Positions 1 to 38,396 of a DNA stretch of 64,000 bases are shown in pieces. The notes under the pieces were generated by a model. The model worked only from the letters and a program-made list of their open reading frames with translations, ran no database searches and was not told the origin of the DNA. Source of the DNA: Cepaea nemoralis (taxonomy: Eukaryota > Mollusca > Gastropoda > Stylommatophora > Helicidae); the NCBI GenBank assembly GCA_014155875.1, contig JACEFZ010017895.1, forward strand, positions 396,655-460,654, given 5' to 3'. A program made the translations under genes and the position numbers. Position 1 is the stretch's first letter. Each line of letters begins with the position of its first letter.

Positions 1-754
1 CTTTAAAAACATAATTTTGGAAGCGATACAACATAAAGGACGCTATTTTTAACGTTGCCACTGCCTGGGCTGACCTTACAGTGTCTAATCTATAGAAAGG
101 GTGGAATAAACTCTTGTCTGAACCTATTGACGAAACTGAAGGACTGTTAATGTTGATGAAATTATGCAACTGTACAACAATGTAGGAATAAACACTGAAA
201 ACATTACGTGAAAAGAAGTAACAAATTGGTTGGAATGTGACAAAATGGATGGAGGCTTTGAAATTTTGAACGATGATGAAATTGTTTCTAGTGTGACTAC
301 CATTGAAGAAGAAGAAATTGATAACTATGAAGGTTCAGTTCTTACCCAAGATCCTACACCTAACCACTCAGAAGCAGAAACAATGTTATCAAAGTGCATC
401 GACTGGTTTGAAATGCAAGAGGAGGGGAATTGCAACGCAGATCCTGCGTAAGATACGGAACATCACCGTCCAGAAAGCTTGAGCCTCAAAGACACAGAAG
501 GAGAAGTTTGTAGTATTACAATACATGTCTGTACATGACTACTCTTATATTGAAGTTTTTATTGATCGCTTTATAAAATTAAATACAATATGTTTGTATT
601 ATTGACTTTTAAAGGATTTTATTTTCATTTTAGACCCAACCTTACAGTGAAATCACGTTACTGCACATAAGTATTAAGAGATTTCTGTTATCCGTCTATT
701 CGGTTATCCGTCATAGCCCTGGTCACGATGGTGACGGTTATTCAAATTTTTCTG
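1..754 (+). mobile_element. Tigger/pogo-type DNA transposon, 3' remnant
   Basis: Broken frames read ATAWADLTVSNL (stop) KGWNKLLSEPIDETEG, VDEIMQLYNNVGIN, then at 230-451 an acidic tail ending EAETMLSKCIDWFEMQEEGN. This resembles the C-terminal part of DDE transposases of the Tigger/jerky group. At 685-754 the sequence matches, inverted, the terminal repeat at 23889-24003 (gttatccgtctattcggtta), ending TCTG|TA as expected for TA target duplications. Stops show it is dead. Confidence 0.7.
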
Positions 755-837
755 TATAATTATTAGTGTCCTCAACTACGAGATATGATTCTAAATTTCC
801 TCAAGTACGAGATATATGTATCCATTTCCTCAACTAC

Positions 838-1301
838 TCATTGATTCAGATAAGTTAATTGTATCACCATGTCACTCATTAATTCAAGTAAGTTAATTGT
901 ATCACGGTGTCACTCATTAATTCAGACAAGTTAATTGTATCACCATGTCACTCATTAATTCAGATAAGTTAATTGTATCACCATGTCACTCATTAATTCA
1001 AGTAAGTTAATTGTATCACCATGTCACTCATTAATTCAGACAAGTTAATTGTATCACCAAGTCACTCATTAATTCAGATAAGTTAATTGTATCACCATGT
1101 CACTCATTAATTCAGAAAAATTAATTGTATCACATTGCCACTCATTAATTCAGACAGATTAATTGTATCACCATGTCACTCATTAATTCAGATAAGTTAA
1201 TTGTATCATCATGTCACTCAATTCAGAAAAATTAATTGTATCACATTGCCACTCATTAATTCAGATAAGTTAATTGTATCACCATGTCACTCATACATTC
1301 A
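838..1301. repeat. 38-bp minisatellite
   Basis: About 12 units of a 38-bp repeat containing ttaattgtatcaccatgtc. Units differ by a few substitutions, and one near 1215 is shortened. No coding potential. Confidence 0.9.
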
Positions 1302-1316
1302 GTAATGTATGTATCA

Positions 1317-1522
1317 CAAACGAAGGGGTTACGGACGCAGTTCGTAATGCCTCATACCGCGTTCAAACCACAGCTGTATCAGTTTTTTTTTCGATATGGT
1401 ATGGGCGGTGGTCGTTCAGAAAGCAATGTCAAACTACTGAACGTAAAAGTGCCCAGGAATCACGAACAGCTATAGAATGCTGGGGTTGACTGCTACTTAC
1501 TGTAATGGACATGCAACTAACT
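1317..1522 (+). mobile_element. tRNA-derived SINE, family B
   Basis: Head with ggggttacggacgcagttcg and a B-box-like gttcaaacc, body with gttcagaaagcaatg and aaactactgaacgtaa, and a 3' part with gctggggttgactgc ending near gacatgcaactaac. The A-box side is slightly truncated. Further copies of this family are listed below. Confidence 0.75.
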
Positions 1523-1779
1523 TTAACTACTTCACATGCATATATGCAGAGATACATTGTCACAGACAAGAATACTTAGTATGTGTTGGTGTAGAGTGGC
1601 TGCTGGCAACTATCATAATGTAGAGACTCAACCTTCAAACATGATTATTCTTTGTTGGTTATTAATGAATGTTTTTGTCAGGCAATTACCTAATTAGTGT
1701 AAGAGAATATGAATTCAAAATATTTATGTAAAGTTGTATTTAAGAAAATCAAAAGTGTATTAGGCAAAAAAGTTGCTGT
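1523..1779. other. Unassigned AT-rich sequence
   Basis: No exon, repeat or element end recognised. It lies between a SINE and a LINE remnant on the 3' side of the GH10 gene, where a terminal exon of that gene might have been expected but was not seen. Confidence 0.4.
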
Positions 1780-2165
1780 TATTGAATGTCAGAAATACCG
1801 TAATGAAATATTACATAGAACGTGTTTTGTTGTATGGTAGTGAGTCATGGAATGTGAACTAAGATTACGAAGTACCAGGAAGCAACGGGGATTTGGTTTC
1901 TGAGACGTATCTTGCCAGTACCGTGGACTGGTAGAGTAAATAATAACGAGTGTCTATAATGGTTAATGAAAGCAGAACACTATTTACAAATATAAAAGAT
2001 AAGATAATATATAGCATAATGAGAAAAGAACTATAGGAAAACATCGTGAAAACTTGAAGGATCAGCGGCAGAAGAAGCAGGGACCGACTGAGTAAAATGG
2101 TGCTGGATGGACTGCGACGGTGACATTGAGAAATATGATCACTGGATTTGATTCAGAACATCAGG
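1780..2165 (+). mobile_element. LINE 3'-end remnant
   Basis: Fragments corresponding to KYYIERVLLYGSESWN and downstream MVLDGLRR-like sequence match, in broken frames, the post-RT region of the RTE-like LINE found elsewhere in the window (44670-45290). Heavily mutated. Confidence 0.55.
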
Positions 2166-2317
2166 AACCTAGATACGTGAAGATACATGAAATGCCTATC
2201 GTGACGAGGCACAATATGATAAGATAAATTATGATTGTTCTGGGCAATGAAACCCGTATACATGTTTTCGAACCCCTGATGTGTGCAGATAAGCGTCACC
2301 CACAGACGATCACTGAC

Positions 2318-29171
<26,854 letters not shown>

Positions 29172-29228
29172 CGTTGTCTATAGAGTTAACTTCTCCACCG
29201 TTAAACCAACGTTAACTGCAGTATTTCA

Positions 29229-29283
29229 CTAACTGACTGATGGCTTCATACGCCTACACGACTATTGGTGCATATATTATATA
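29229..29283 (-). promoter_or_regulatory. Possible TATA box and initiator of the GH10 gene
   Basis: On the minus strand a TATATAATATAT stretch (29271-29283) is followed about 35-40 bp later by TCAGTTAG (29229-29241), an initiator-like sequence. This would give a 5' untranslated region of roughly 65 bp before the ATG at 29171. The flanks are AT-rich, so chance is a fair alternative. Confidence 0.3.
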
Positions 29284-29754
29284 CAATAGGAAACTATCGT
29301 ATCTTGATCGTCTAAAGTCGGAACCAGTCTTAGAATAAGTATCACGCGCCTTGCAGTTTGAATGTTATTTACAGGTAAGCAAAAGGGCAGTCTGCTATTT
29401 ATACTATCTACACTTACAAATCCACGCTTCATTTTAAAAATACAAGCTGATTTATCGGTGTCAAGGGCACATCTATAAAAGAATAACAAGAATTTTGCTA
29501 AGCCTGTGTAAAATTCTTTTTTTTCTGGTTTTGTTTACTTTTTAAAACTGACACCAATATTGATGACGGTTGACCAACTTAGCGGATCAAATACAAATTC
29601 GTGACAAGAATTTGTTGGGGGAAAAAAGAAGGCTGGTGGAGTATATTTGGGAGAATGAAAGTAAACACACAATTTTCATAGGACTGATAATATAATTTGG
29701 CGGTCAGTCTGACGTTCATCCAGTCTTTCACAATACCTTTTACATATAGCCGGT
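29284..29754. other. Upstream flank of the GH10 gene, unassigned
   Basis: AT-rich sequence upstream of the presumed promoter. No element recognised. Confidence 0.4.
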
Positions 29755-29975
29755 TCTGCGAAAGACGGGTGGGTTACGGTTGTATTCCTGCATACCGCCT
29801 TCGAAATACAGCTGCCGGCTACCCTGCGCTGGTTTTCATAAAATGATATGAGTGTCGGTCGTTCAGAAAGCAATGACAAACTACTGAATGTAAACTTGCC
29901 AAGAAATCACAAACAGCCAAAACATGCTGGAGTCGACTGCAACGTCCTGTAAAGGATATACAACTAACTTACTAT
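29755..29975 (+). mobile_element. SINE family B, well preserved
   Basis: Head gggtgggttacggttgtatt, cttcgaaatacagctgccgg, body gtcgttcagaaagcaatg and tail gctggagtcgactgcaacg, ending ggatatacaactaac. Confidence 0.75.
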
Positions 29976-30329
29976 ATATATTAGTAAGTAAATAAGTAAA
30001 GGACCCTGTTCCAGGCCGTGAGATGTAACGGGGATCATTATCATCACGTTTGGTGTCAAGTGGAGTAAACGCTCATGTTACTACACAGCACTTGGCGTTC
30101 TGGGTCCATTCTAATGGTGACATTTCTCCATGCCATCATCGCCTGAGATCCCCACACATCAATTTCCCTAGGTCTGTCTCTTCTAGTGCAGAACAGCAAG
30201 GTCGTTGCGACGTTCTCCATGCCTCCATTCAGATTATATGACCAAAGATCACTGTTGGTCTCTTTCTTACTGAGACTCCTTTTTACGATGTCTTGCTGGT
30301 ATATGGTGCTAGTCTTATATTTGTATAGA

Positions 30330-30525
30330 CAAAGAGGCACTGGAGACCTGATGATGTTAATATCCCGCTGGCCGAATTTACTTCCACAAACATTTCCTGG
30401 TACTCAGTTTATGATGGGTCCGCCTGGGAGCCCACGCCAGTTAAAATGAAATTACCCTCCATGCAAATTCGAACCCATGCACACCGGGCGAACGGGCAAA
30501 CGTGATAACCGCTGCGTGTCCTCGC
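30330..30525 (-). mobile_element. SINE family D
   Basis: Reversed: cacaaacatttcctggtac body and B-box-like aaattcgaaccc near 30470. Confidence 0.5.
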
Positions 30526-30549
30526 CATTTTATATTCGTAGTATACTTC

Positions 30550-31010
30550 TTATTTTCACATTTCTAGTGATTTTGCTCTCTTTTAACAGAGTATGTTCAC
30601 ATTTCTAGTGATTTTACTCTCATTAAAGTTTATTTTCACATTTCTAGTGATTTTGCTCTCTTTTAACAGATTATGTTCACATTTCTAGTGATTATACTCT
30701 CATTGAAAGACTTTATTTTCACATTTCTAGTGATTTTACTCTCATTGAAACACTTTAATTTTCACATTTCTAGTGATTTTGCTCTCTTTTAACAGATTAT
30801 GTTCACATTTCTAGTGATTTCACTGCTATTGAAACAGTTATGTTCACATTTCTAGTGATTTTACTCTCATTGAAAGACTTTATTTTTACATTTCTAGAGA
30901 TTTAACTCTCATTTAAACAGCTTATTTTCATATTTCTAGTAATTTCATTCTCACTTACTCAGTTAATTTTCACAATTCTACTGATTTCGCTCTCATGTAA
31001 ACAATTATCT
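30550..31010. repeat. ~41-bp minisatellite
   Basis: About 11 units, 39-42 bp each, sharing cacatttctagtgatttt and ctctcat/ctctctt. Confidence 0.85.
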
Positions 31011-31194
31011 TGTAATACCTGTACTGACACACACAAGTGTAGAAGTTTACACAATCATATCCAGCATACACCCTAGCAGGTTGGTGTCTAGTTTAATTGA
31101 CCAGCATGTTTCCTGTCCGTTGGTGTCAAGTTTAATTGACCAGCATGTTTCCTGTCCGTCCTGGGAAATAAAGGCGACCAGCTTGATTTTGACC

Positions 31195-31505
31195 ACTCCA
31201 CCCATCGAGTATTGCGTGGTCCATACATAAATTTTGACAACACCACCCACCGAGTATTTCTTGGTCTATACATAAATTTTGAACTCACCACCCATCGAGT
31301 ATTGCGTGGTCTATACATAAATTTTGACCACTCCACCCATCGAGTGTTGCGTGGTCTATACATAAATTTTGACCACTCCACCCATCGAGTGTTGCGTGGT
31401 CTATACATAAATTTTGACCACTACACCCATCGAGTGTTGCGTGGTCTATACATAAATTTTGACCACTCCACCCATCGAGTGTTGCGTGGTCTATACAAAC
31501 ATTGA
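31195..31505. repeat. 45-bp minisatellite, open on both strands
   Basis: Between six and seven units of 45 bp (cataaattttgaccactcc core). With a unit divisible by three, it reads STHRVLRGLYINFDH on the plus strand and an open frame on the minus strand. Repeat artefact rather than a gene. Confidence 0.85.
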
Positions 31506-31544
31506 ACTAGCGCCGTACGCGCAATACCCTATAAGTTGAATGAA

Positions 31545-31715
31545 CGGGTCTTTTATAGAGTATATTTTTAATGACTGTGGGGTTGTAGAAAATATTACCG
31601 TTCCGAATTGTGTATTCACCCAATGTGGAGTTTATACAACATGCAAGGTAAATACAAAACTTGGGGTGGCAATATTTTCAAACACCCCTCAGTCATTGAA
31701 AATACATCCTGTACT
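31545..31715. mobile_element. Palindromic miniature element, second copy
   Basis: Same arms as the copy at 28556-28740 (agtatatttttaatgact left, cattgaaaatacatcctgta right). Confidence 0.65.
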
Positions 31716-32027
31716 TCTCAATCTTGTGTTTACCTGAACAAATTGCTTAAGTGTTTGCCAGTTACTTGGGTCTTCTTATTTTAGCACAACTCATAATAGT
31801 ACAGCTCTACGCAAGCACAGCACATTTTCAAGGTCCGATGTACTTAGTTTGTACTAACATAAAGTTTAGTTTGTGAGAGGAATGCCACCTGTTCATAACA
31901 CATGATTAGGAGACACAATGGGTCTGCAGTGTAATTGCAAGGTCATTACATTTTTAAGTAAGTATTCTTCTGATAAAGTAAAAACAATGACATGCATACA
32001 TAGATGCATTAAAATACACAAGTAATT

Positions 32028-32235
32028 GCGCGGTGGCGTAGTAGTTAGTGCGCTTGCCTATGTCCTCCGGGAAAGGTATGATTATCTTGTTCAGATTAGT
32101 ACGGCACTGGGGTCAACCCAGCCTCGTGAAAATGGGGACAGGATAATTGACTGTGAATTGCCTTAGAAGGAACAGCGACAATTACGAGTGCCACGTCATG
32201 TGGCGTGGTCTGCAATGTGAATAATAGACAAACCA
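32028..32235 (+). mobile_element. tRNA-SINE-like element joined to the 43-bp satellite
   Basis: Head gcgcggtggcgtagtagtta (A-box-like) followed by a body with gtcaacccagcctcgtg and gccacgtcatgtggcg. Its 3' part (gaagagagcctgacaac) passes directly into the first unit of the 43-bp array. Confidence 0.55.
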
Positions 32236-33365
32236 GTCTTGAAGAGAGCCTGACAACAACATTAGAAGTGTCATGATAAGTACTCTAGAAGAAAGACAAT
32301 ATCACTAGAAGTGTCACGACAATTACTCTAGAAGAAAGACAGCATCACTAGTAGTGTCATAACACGAACTCTAGAAAAAAGACAGCATCACTTGTAGTTT
32401 GATGACACGAACTATAGAAGAAAGACAGCATCACTTGTAGTTTCATGACAAGTACTCTAGAAGAAAGACAGCATCACTTGTAGTTTCATGACAAGTACTC
32501 TAGAAGAAAGACAGCATCACTTGTAGTGTCATGACACGAACTCTAGAAGAAAGACAGCATCACTTGTAGTGTCATGATACGAACTCTAGAAGAAAGACAG
32601 CATCACTTGTAGTGTCATGACACGAACTCTAGACGAAAGACAGCATCACTTGTAGTGTCATAACACGAACTCTAGAAGAAAGACAGCATCACTAGTAGTG
32701 TCATGACACGTACACTATAAGAGAGACAGAATCACTTGTAGTGTCATGACACGTACTCTAGAAGAAAGACAGCATCACTTGTAGTGTCATGACACGAACT
32801 CTAGAAGAAAGACAGCATTACCAGTAGTTTCATGACATGTACTCTAGAAGAAAGACAGCATCACTTGTAGTTTCATGACACGAACTCTAGAAGAAAGACA
32901 GCATTACCAGTAGTTTCATGACATGTACTCTGGTAGAAAGACAGCATCACTAGTAGTTTCATGACACGTACTCTAGAAGAAAGACAGCATCACTAGTAGT
33001 TTCATGACACGTACTCTAGAAGAAAGACAGCATCACTAGTAGTTTCATGACACGTACTCTAGAAGAAAGACAGCATCACTAGTAGTTTAATGACATGTAC
33101 TCTAGAAGAAAGACAGCATCACTAGTAGTTTCATGACACGTACTCTAGAAGAAAGACAGCATCACTAGTAGTTTAATGACATGTACTCTAGAAGAAAGAC
33201 AGCATCACTAGTAGTTTCATGACATGTACTCTGGTAGAAAGACAGCATCACTAGTAGTTTCAGGACACCTACTCTAGAAGAAAGACAGCATCACTAGTAG
33301 TGTCATGACAAGTCCTCTAGAAGAAAGATAGCATCACTAGTAGTTACATGACACGTAATCTAGAA
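32236..33365. repeat. 43-bp satellite array
   Basis: About 26 units of 43 bp (actctagaagaaagacagca core, then tcatgacacgt). Each unit carries a ctctaga motif. Relatives: 47841-47921, 48311-48360 and the 47-bp array at 56345-58745. Confidence 0.92.
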
Positions 33366-33712
33366 CAGTGGTTCTCAACCTTTTTTGGCCCATGCACCCC
33401 TTCACCATATGTTCAGAATGTCATTCCCTCCGTACGTATTTCATCCCTATAAACCCCCCCCCCCCCTCTCTTTACACAGTATACGTAAAAATGGAAGCTT
33501 AATTTAATAACACATACTATAATAAGTCTAGACGTCTGTATAAAACGTGATTTGCGGGTTCACTTACGTTATAAAACGAATTTCAGAATGGCGAAAAGTA
33601 CAGAACTGTAAAGTATGGAGGGAAAAACAATATCAAGCAATATGTTCTTATATTAACGCGATCCTGAAATAATCTTAACCCCCATCCCCCCCCCCCCCCC
33701 CCCCCCTTACGC
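33366..33712. mobile_element. hAT-type miniature element, one end
   Basis: Starts CAGTGGTTCTCAACC, the typical end of hAT miniature elements, immediately after tctagaa of a satellite unit. The body contains gtctagacgtctgtataaaa and gtgatttgcgggttcac. It breaks off at a poly-C run, and no right end is visible. Confidence 0.7.
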
Positions 33713-34629
33713 CTCCTTTTGTCTCCTCGCTGCTTGTTGAATTTGACGACGGAGCACCTATGGCAATGTCCCGAGAGCTGTGATATCGATTCTTGACTCT
33801 CGATGAACTTAACTTTATGTAGTAAGTCTTATGTATCCTTTACTGATTCTTACGCTAAGTCTTATTTGTTGCAGTCTGCTGCCACTTCTACAATGTCGTC
33901 CGCAGATCGTTCCTTTCTCTGTGAATTATCTTCACTTCGTGTCTTAAAGTGGCCTCTATATGATTTCGTTTAGACATGAATGTGTACACCTAAATGTGTA
34001 GACAGTCACACGCGTTTCCTTAGCTCTGAGTAGTGTTTACATCACAATTATGATGGTCAAGATCCAACAAATCAAAACACAGCTAGTCGTCACGTGTGAA
34101 TAAACATGTAAACAATTATAGCGGTAAAATGACAAACAGAAATCATTCACTTGAGGCACGTTACTCGAACCGTTACATCGTTGGACCACCCAAATGTTAA
34201 CTATATGCACCCGTGCTTTGTTGTGTTTTTTCACTGGATGCAAACTGTTGCTGGATTATTTACAGTGTTCAGAAACATCATAGTTAAGGCCAGTACCATG
34301 CAGTAGATTTTATGCAAGTCTTCGGAATGCCGCCCCTAACATGTTTTTTCTTTAAAAATGCCGCCTACTTATGACGCCGCTTGATGCGGCCGCCTCTCTG
34401 TAACATAGCACGGCACGGCCCTGGTTAAGGCCGACTTCAACGACTTCTTGAGAAGAACTATTTGGGCGCGGTGAAGATCCCCAAGTGAACCATCACCATG
34501 TGTGTGACCCACGTATGAATAGACGATTGGACGTGGATTATCAAGAACACCCATGTGTGACCCACGTAGGAATAAAGACATGGTCATTGTGTGCAAGCCA
34601 GGAGTGACCGGTTGTAGAGAATTACCACT
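33713..34629. other. Unassigned sequence
   Basis: No exon or known element; a short duplicated block (tgtgtgacccacgta) at 34500-34570. Confidence 0.4.
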
Positions 34630-36490
34630 TGATTATTCCAGCTTCAGGTAAGTGCCCAGTATTTCCTGTATGTTGTAGAATGTAAGTAACGTATTACATG
34701 TACGTTGTAGTATGTAAGTAAAGTATAACATGTACGTTGTAGAATGGCAGTAAAGTATAACATGTACGTTGTAGAATGGCAGTAAAGTATAACATGTACG
34801 TTGTAGAATGGCAGTAAAGTATAACATGTACGTTGTAGAATGGCAGTAAAGTATTACCTGTATTTTCTAAAATGTCAGTAAAGTATTACATGTATTTTTA
34901 TAATGTAAGTAACGTATTGCATATATGGGGTAAATGTATGTAAAGCAGTATTTCGTAGAATGTGCGTAAGGTATTATCTATATGTTGTAGCATGTATGTA
35001 AAGCAGTACCTGTATTTTGTAGAATATCGGTAAATTATTACCTGTATTTTGTAGAATATCGGTAAATTATTACCTGTATTTTGTAGAATGTAAGTAAAGT
35101 ATGGGAGTCTCCGTGGCGAAGTGGTCAAGCCGTTTGACTCGAGCTCCGAAGGTTGTGGGTTCAATTCCGGGCCTCGTCCTTCGGTTCACGAGTGAAACTT
35201 TTCGGAGACACCTGTGGGTCGAAGCTAGAGCTACGGAGTTCGTGCCTTGTGCGACGCTTTCCGCGCTGAGAAAAGTGACCGAGCCATATGGGGTTAATAG
35301 CCCGGTGCAATGAAGTCGACCCTGTCGACTTTTAAGCGACTTTTTTTTTTGGTAGAATGTAAGTAAAGTATTACCTTGTGTTCTAGAATGAAAGAAAAGT
35401 GTTACTTGTATTTTTAGAATGTAAGTAAAAGACTACCTGTGTGTTGTAGAATGTCAGTAAAGTATTACCTGTATGTTGTACAATATAAGTAAAGTGTTAC
35501 CTATATATTATTGAATGTTAGTAAGGTATCACCTGTATTTTTAGAATATCAGTAAAGTATTAAATATATAGTGTAGTATGTCAGTGAAATATTACCTGCA
35601 TGTTGTAAAATGTGTGTTAAATATTTCCTGTGTTTTTAGGATGTAAGTAAAGCATTACCTGTATGTTGTATGTAGACTGTCAGTAAAGCATTACCTGTAA
35701 GTTGTAGACTATCAGTAAAATATTAGCTGTATTTTGTAAAATGTAAGTAAACTGTTACTTGTATGTTGTAGATGTAAGTAACGCATTATCTTTGTGTTAT
35801 AGGATGCAAGTAAAGTATCAACTTTATAGTGTAGAATCTAAGTAAAGTATTGCATGTATATTGTAATATTTCAGTCAAGTATTATATCTAGGTTGCAGTA
35901 TGTCAGTAAAGTGTTATCTGTATGTTGTAGTATGTCAGTAAAGTGTTACATGTATGTTGTTGAATGTCAGTAAAGTGTTACATGTATGTTGTTGAATGTC
36001 AGTAAAGTGTTACATGTATGTTGTTGAATGTCAGTAAAGTATAACATATATGTTGTTGAATGTCAGTACAGTATAACATAGATGTTGTTGAATGTCAGTA
36101 AAGTGTTACATGTATGTTGTTGAATGTCAGTAAAGTGTTACATGTATGTTGTTGAATGTCAGTAAAGTGTTACATGTATGTTGTTGAATGTCAGTAAAGT
36201 GTTACATGTATGTTGTTGAATGTCAGTAAAGTGTTACATGTATGTTGTTGAATGTCAGTAAAGTGTTATCTGTATGCTGTAGCATGTCAGTAAAGTATAA
36301 CATATATATTGTTGAATGTCCGTAAAGTATAACACATATGTTGTGGAATGTCAGTACAGTATAACATATATGTTGTTGAATGTCAGTAAGATATTGACGG
36401 TACGTTGTAAAGAGTAAGTAAAGTAATACCTGTTGTATGTTGTAAAATGTCAGTGAAGTATTACATGTATGCTGTAGAATGTCTGTAAAG
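34630..36490. repeat. 32-bp satellite array
   Basis: About 50 units of 31-32 bp (gttgaatgtcagtaaagtg core; exact 32-bp spacing near 36121-36153). More diverged on the left and nearly identical at 35930-36250. Interrupted by a SINE at 35103-35352 and bounded by a LINE at 36497. Confidence 0.9.
35103..35352 (+). mobile_element. tRNA-derived SINE, family C (reference copy)
   Basis: Complete 250-bp element: A box tggcgaagtgg and B box gggttcaattcc form the Pol III head; the middle holds cacgagtgaaacttttcgg and cctgtgggtcgaagc; the end is cctgtcgacttttaagcgac plus a T run. A 19-bp copy of tagaatgtaagtaaagtat on both sides may be a target duplication, though it is also the array unit. The middle is the ancestor of the 37-bp satellite at 38.4-42.0 kb. 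Confidence 0.85.
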
Positions 36491-36496
36491 TGTTAC

Positions 36497-37000
36497 CTCA
36501 ATCAATCAATCAATCATGTGCCATGCCGGAAAACATGGGCGGTCATGACTCGCCATTTCACTCGATCACCAGTGTCGTGGATCAGCTCAGTGTTCCTGTC
36601 TCGTCCATGCCATGTGGCCAAGCCATCCAGGTATTTTCCTCTCGGTCTTCCTCTTGGTCTGTTCCCCTCGATCTTGCCAGTTGTCACTAAGTTCTCCAAC
36701 CCATTTCTTCTCATAACATGTCCAAAAAATTTTGACTGTCTACGTCTAATTTCTCTAATCAGTTTACGATGTTCATTTGTCTCCTGTAGTACTTGGTCAT
36801 TGGTTTTTCTGTCTGTCCATGGTATTCTTTGCATTTTCCTCAGAAACCACATTTCTGCAGCCATCAGATGCTTTTCAGCTTGACTGCTCATTGTCCAAGT
36901 TTCACATCCATACAAAAGAACAGGCTCTATGTATCCCCTCAACACCTGCAAGTTGTAAAATGTCAATAACTGAGGGACCTGTTCCAACACCTGGTTATAT
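36497..37000 (-). mobile_element. RTE-like LINE 3' end, well preserved
   Basis: Minus-strand frame: GYIEPVLLYGCETWTMSSQA, EMWFLRKMQRIPWTDRKTND, FFGHVMRRNGLENLVTTGK and ending MTAHVFRHGT, with a (TGAT)n tail at 36497-36515. Nearly identical in protein to the copy at 53690-54090, so the family amplified recently. Confidence 0.8.
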
Positions 37001-37118
37001 AGTATTGGGTATGCTGGTAGTCTCCAGTGTGTATACAACAACAAACACTCAAGGATGCTGTGGTCGTCATCAGGCGGCTGCACTTAGTTTCCGCCGCAGA
37101 TTGTTGGAGCTGGTTCGC

Positions 37119-37270
37119 TAGCGGAGTTAATGGTGAATCTCTCTGGTAATGCCGTTAGCACTGTCGGTCGCAGGTTCGATTCCTCAATTCGTCGTCAGCG
37201 AAAGTAGGGGAAAGATTGGCAAATATTCCTCCTTGCATTCACAGTGAGAAACTGGGTTAGGAATTGAATT
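37119..37270 (+). mobile_element. Putative tRNA-SINE, family F
   Basis: ctctggtaatgccgttagca head and B-box caggttcgattcc, then a body with gtaggggaaagattggcaaa. Related to 7857-8010. Confidence 0.55.
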
Positions 37271-37962
37271 TTAGGGGGAAAGATCATGGTCGTCTCCAAG
37301 AAGAAAGAAATACCACATTGTAACATCCAAGTGAATGGAAATATTCTTAAATAGATGAATCGGTGTAACTATCTCAGAACAGTCCTAACATCTGATGGAA
37401 GATACCTTGCAGAAAATGGATCAAGAATTGCCATGGCTAAGGTGGCCTTCTGCAAAATGGAAACCATACTTACCAACAGAAAGTTGTCAATTGCAGTGAG
37501 AAGTAGTATTGAAGTGCTATATACAACCGATATTATTGTGTGTGTGTGAAACGTGGACAATTAACAGACAAGCTGAGAAACATCTAATGGGGGTGGAAAT
37601 GTGCATTTTTGAGAAAAATGCAAAAATATATCTTGGACGGACAGAAAATCAAATGAGAAAGTCCTTCAAGTGACAAATGAAAAACCGAGACTGACTGGAG
37701 ATATTAGACGTAGATAGTCATGATTTTTTTTTTTTGGACATGTTATGAGAAATGGACTTCCAAATTTGGTGACAACTAGTAAACTTGATGGGAAAAGAGC
37801 AAGAGGAAGACAGAGGGATAAATACCTTGATGATTTCCTAGCATGGCATTGCCGAGACAAGGACACAGACCTGGTTCGAGATTCTGGTGACCGTGTGAGA
37901 TGGCTAACCATTACCACCCACGCCTTTAGGCATGGCACTTGATGATGATGATTCAGACCCAC
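37270..37962 (+). mobile_element. RTE-like LINE 3' portion
   Basis: Frames read CNYLRTVLTSDGRYLAENGS, KVAFCKMETILTNRKLS, then after breaks GHVMRNGLPNLVTTSKLDGK, RARGRQRDKYLDDFLAW and THAFRHGT with a (TGA)n tail. A T run at 37727-37736 and several stops show decay. Confidence 0.75.
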
Positions 37963-38043
37963 CTACAAAATGGAGGGGAAAAGTTGCTTCGAGACACATT
38001 ATTATGATTACCTAATTTTAGACTGAATTTTAAAAAGCAAGTT

Positions 38044-38265
38044 AGTTGCATCTCCTGTACAGGACGTTACAGCCAACCCTAGTATTTTTTAGCTGTTCGT
38101 GATTTCTTGGCAAGTAGTTTGCCACTGCTTTCTGAAAGACCGGAACTCATACCATTTTATAAAATAACCAGCGCCAGACGGTCTACTGGCAAATCGCACC
38201 TGTGTTTCGAACGCGGAATGCGGGATTACGAACTGCGTCCGCAACCCCTTTGCTATAGGGAAGGT
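38044..38265 (-). mobile_element. SINE family B
   Basis: Reversed: tagttgcatctcctgtacag tail, cttggcaagtagtttgcc body, and head tgcgggattacgaactgcg; ends next to the family C SINE. Confidence 0.72.
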
Positions 38266-38396
38266 AAAAACAAGAGGTTCGACTTCATTGCACCAGGGTT
38301 TATCCCATATCGATCTGCTGCTTCCCGCCGAACGTCCTGCAGAAAGTGTCGCACAGGGTGCGAACTCCGTAGCTCCAGGGACGAACTTCAGACGCG

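Noticed and set aside
230..451. Acidic 73-codon frame as a host gene
   Set aside because: It is the C-terminal piece of a decayed Tigger-type transposase followed by the element's terminal repeat.
31195..31505. 97- and 106-codon frames on both strands
   Set aside because: 45-bp minisatellite with a unit divisible by three.
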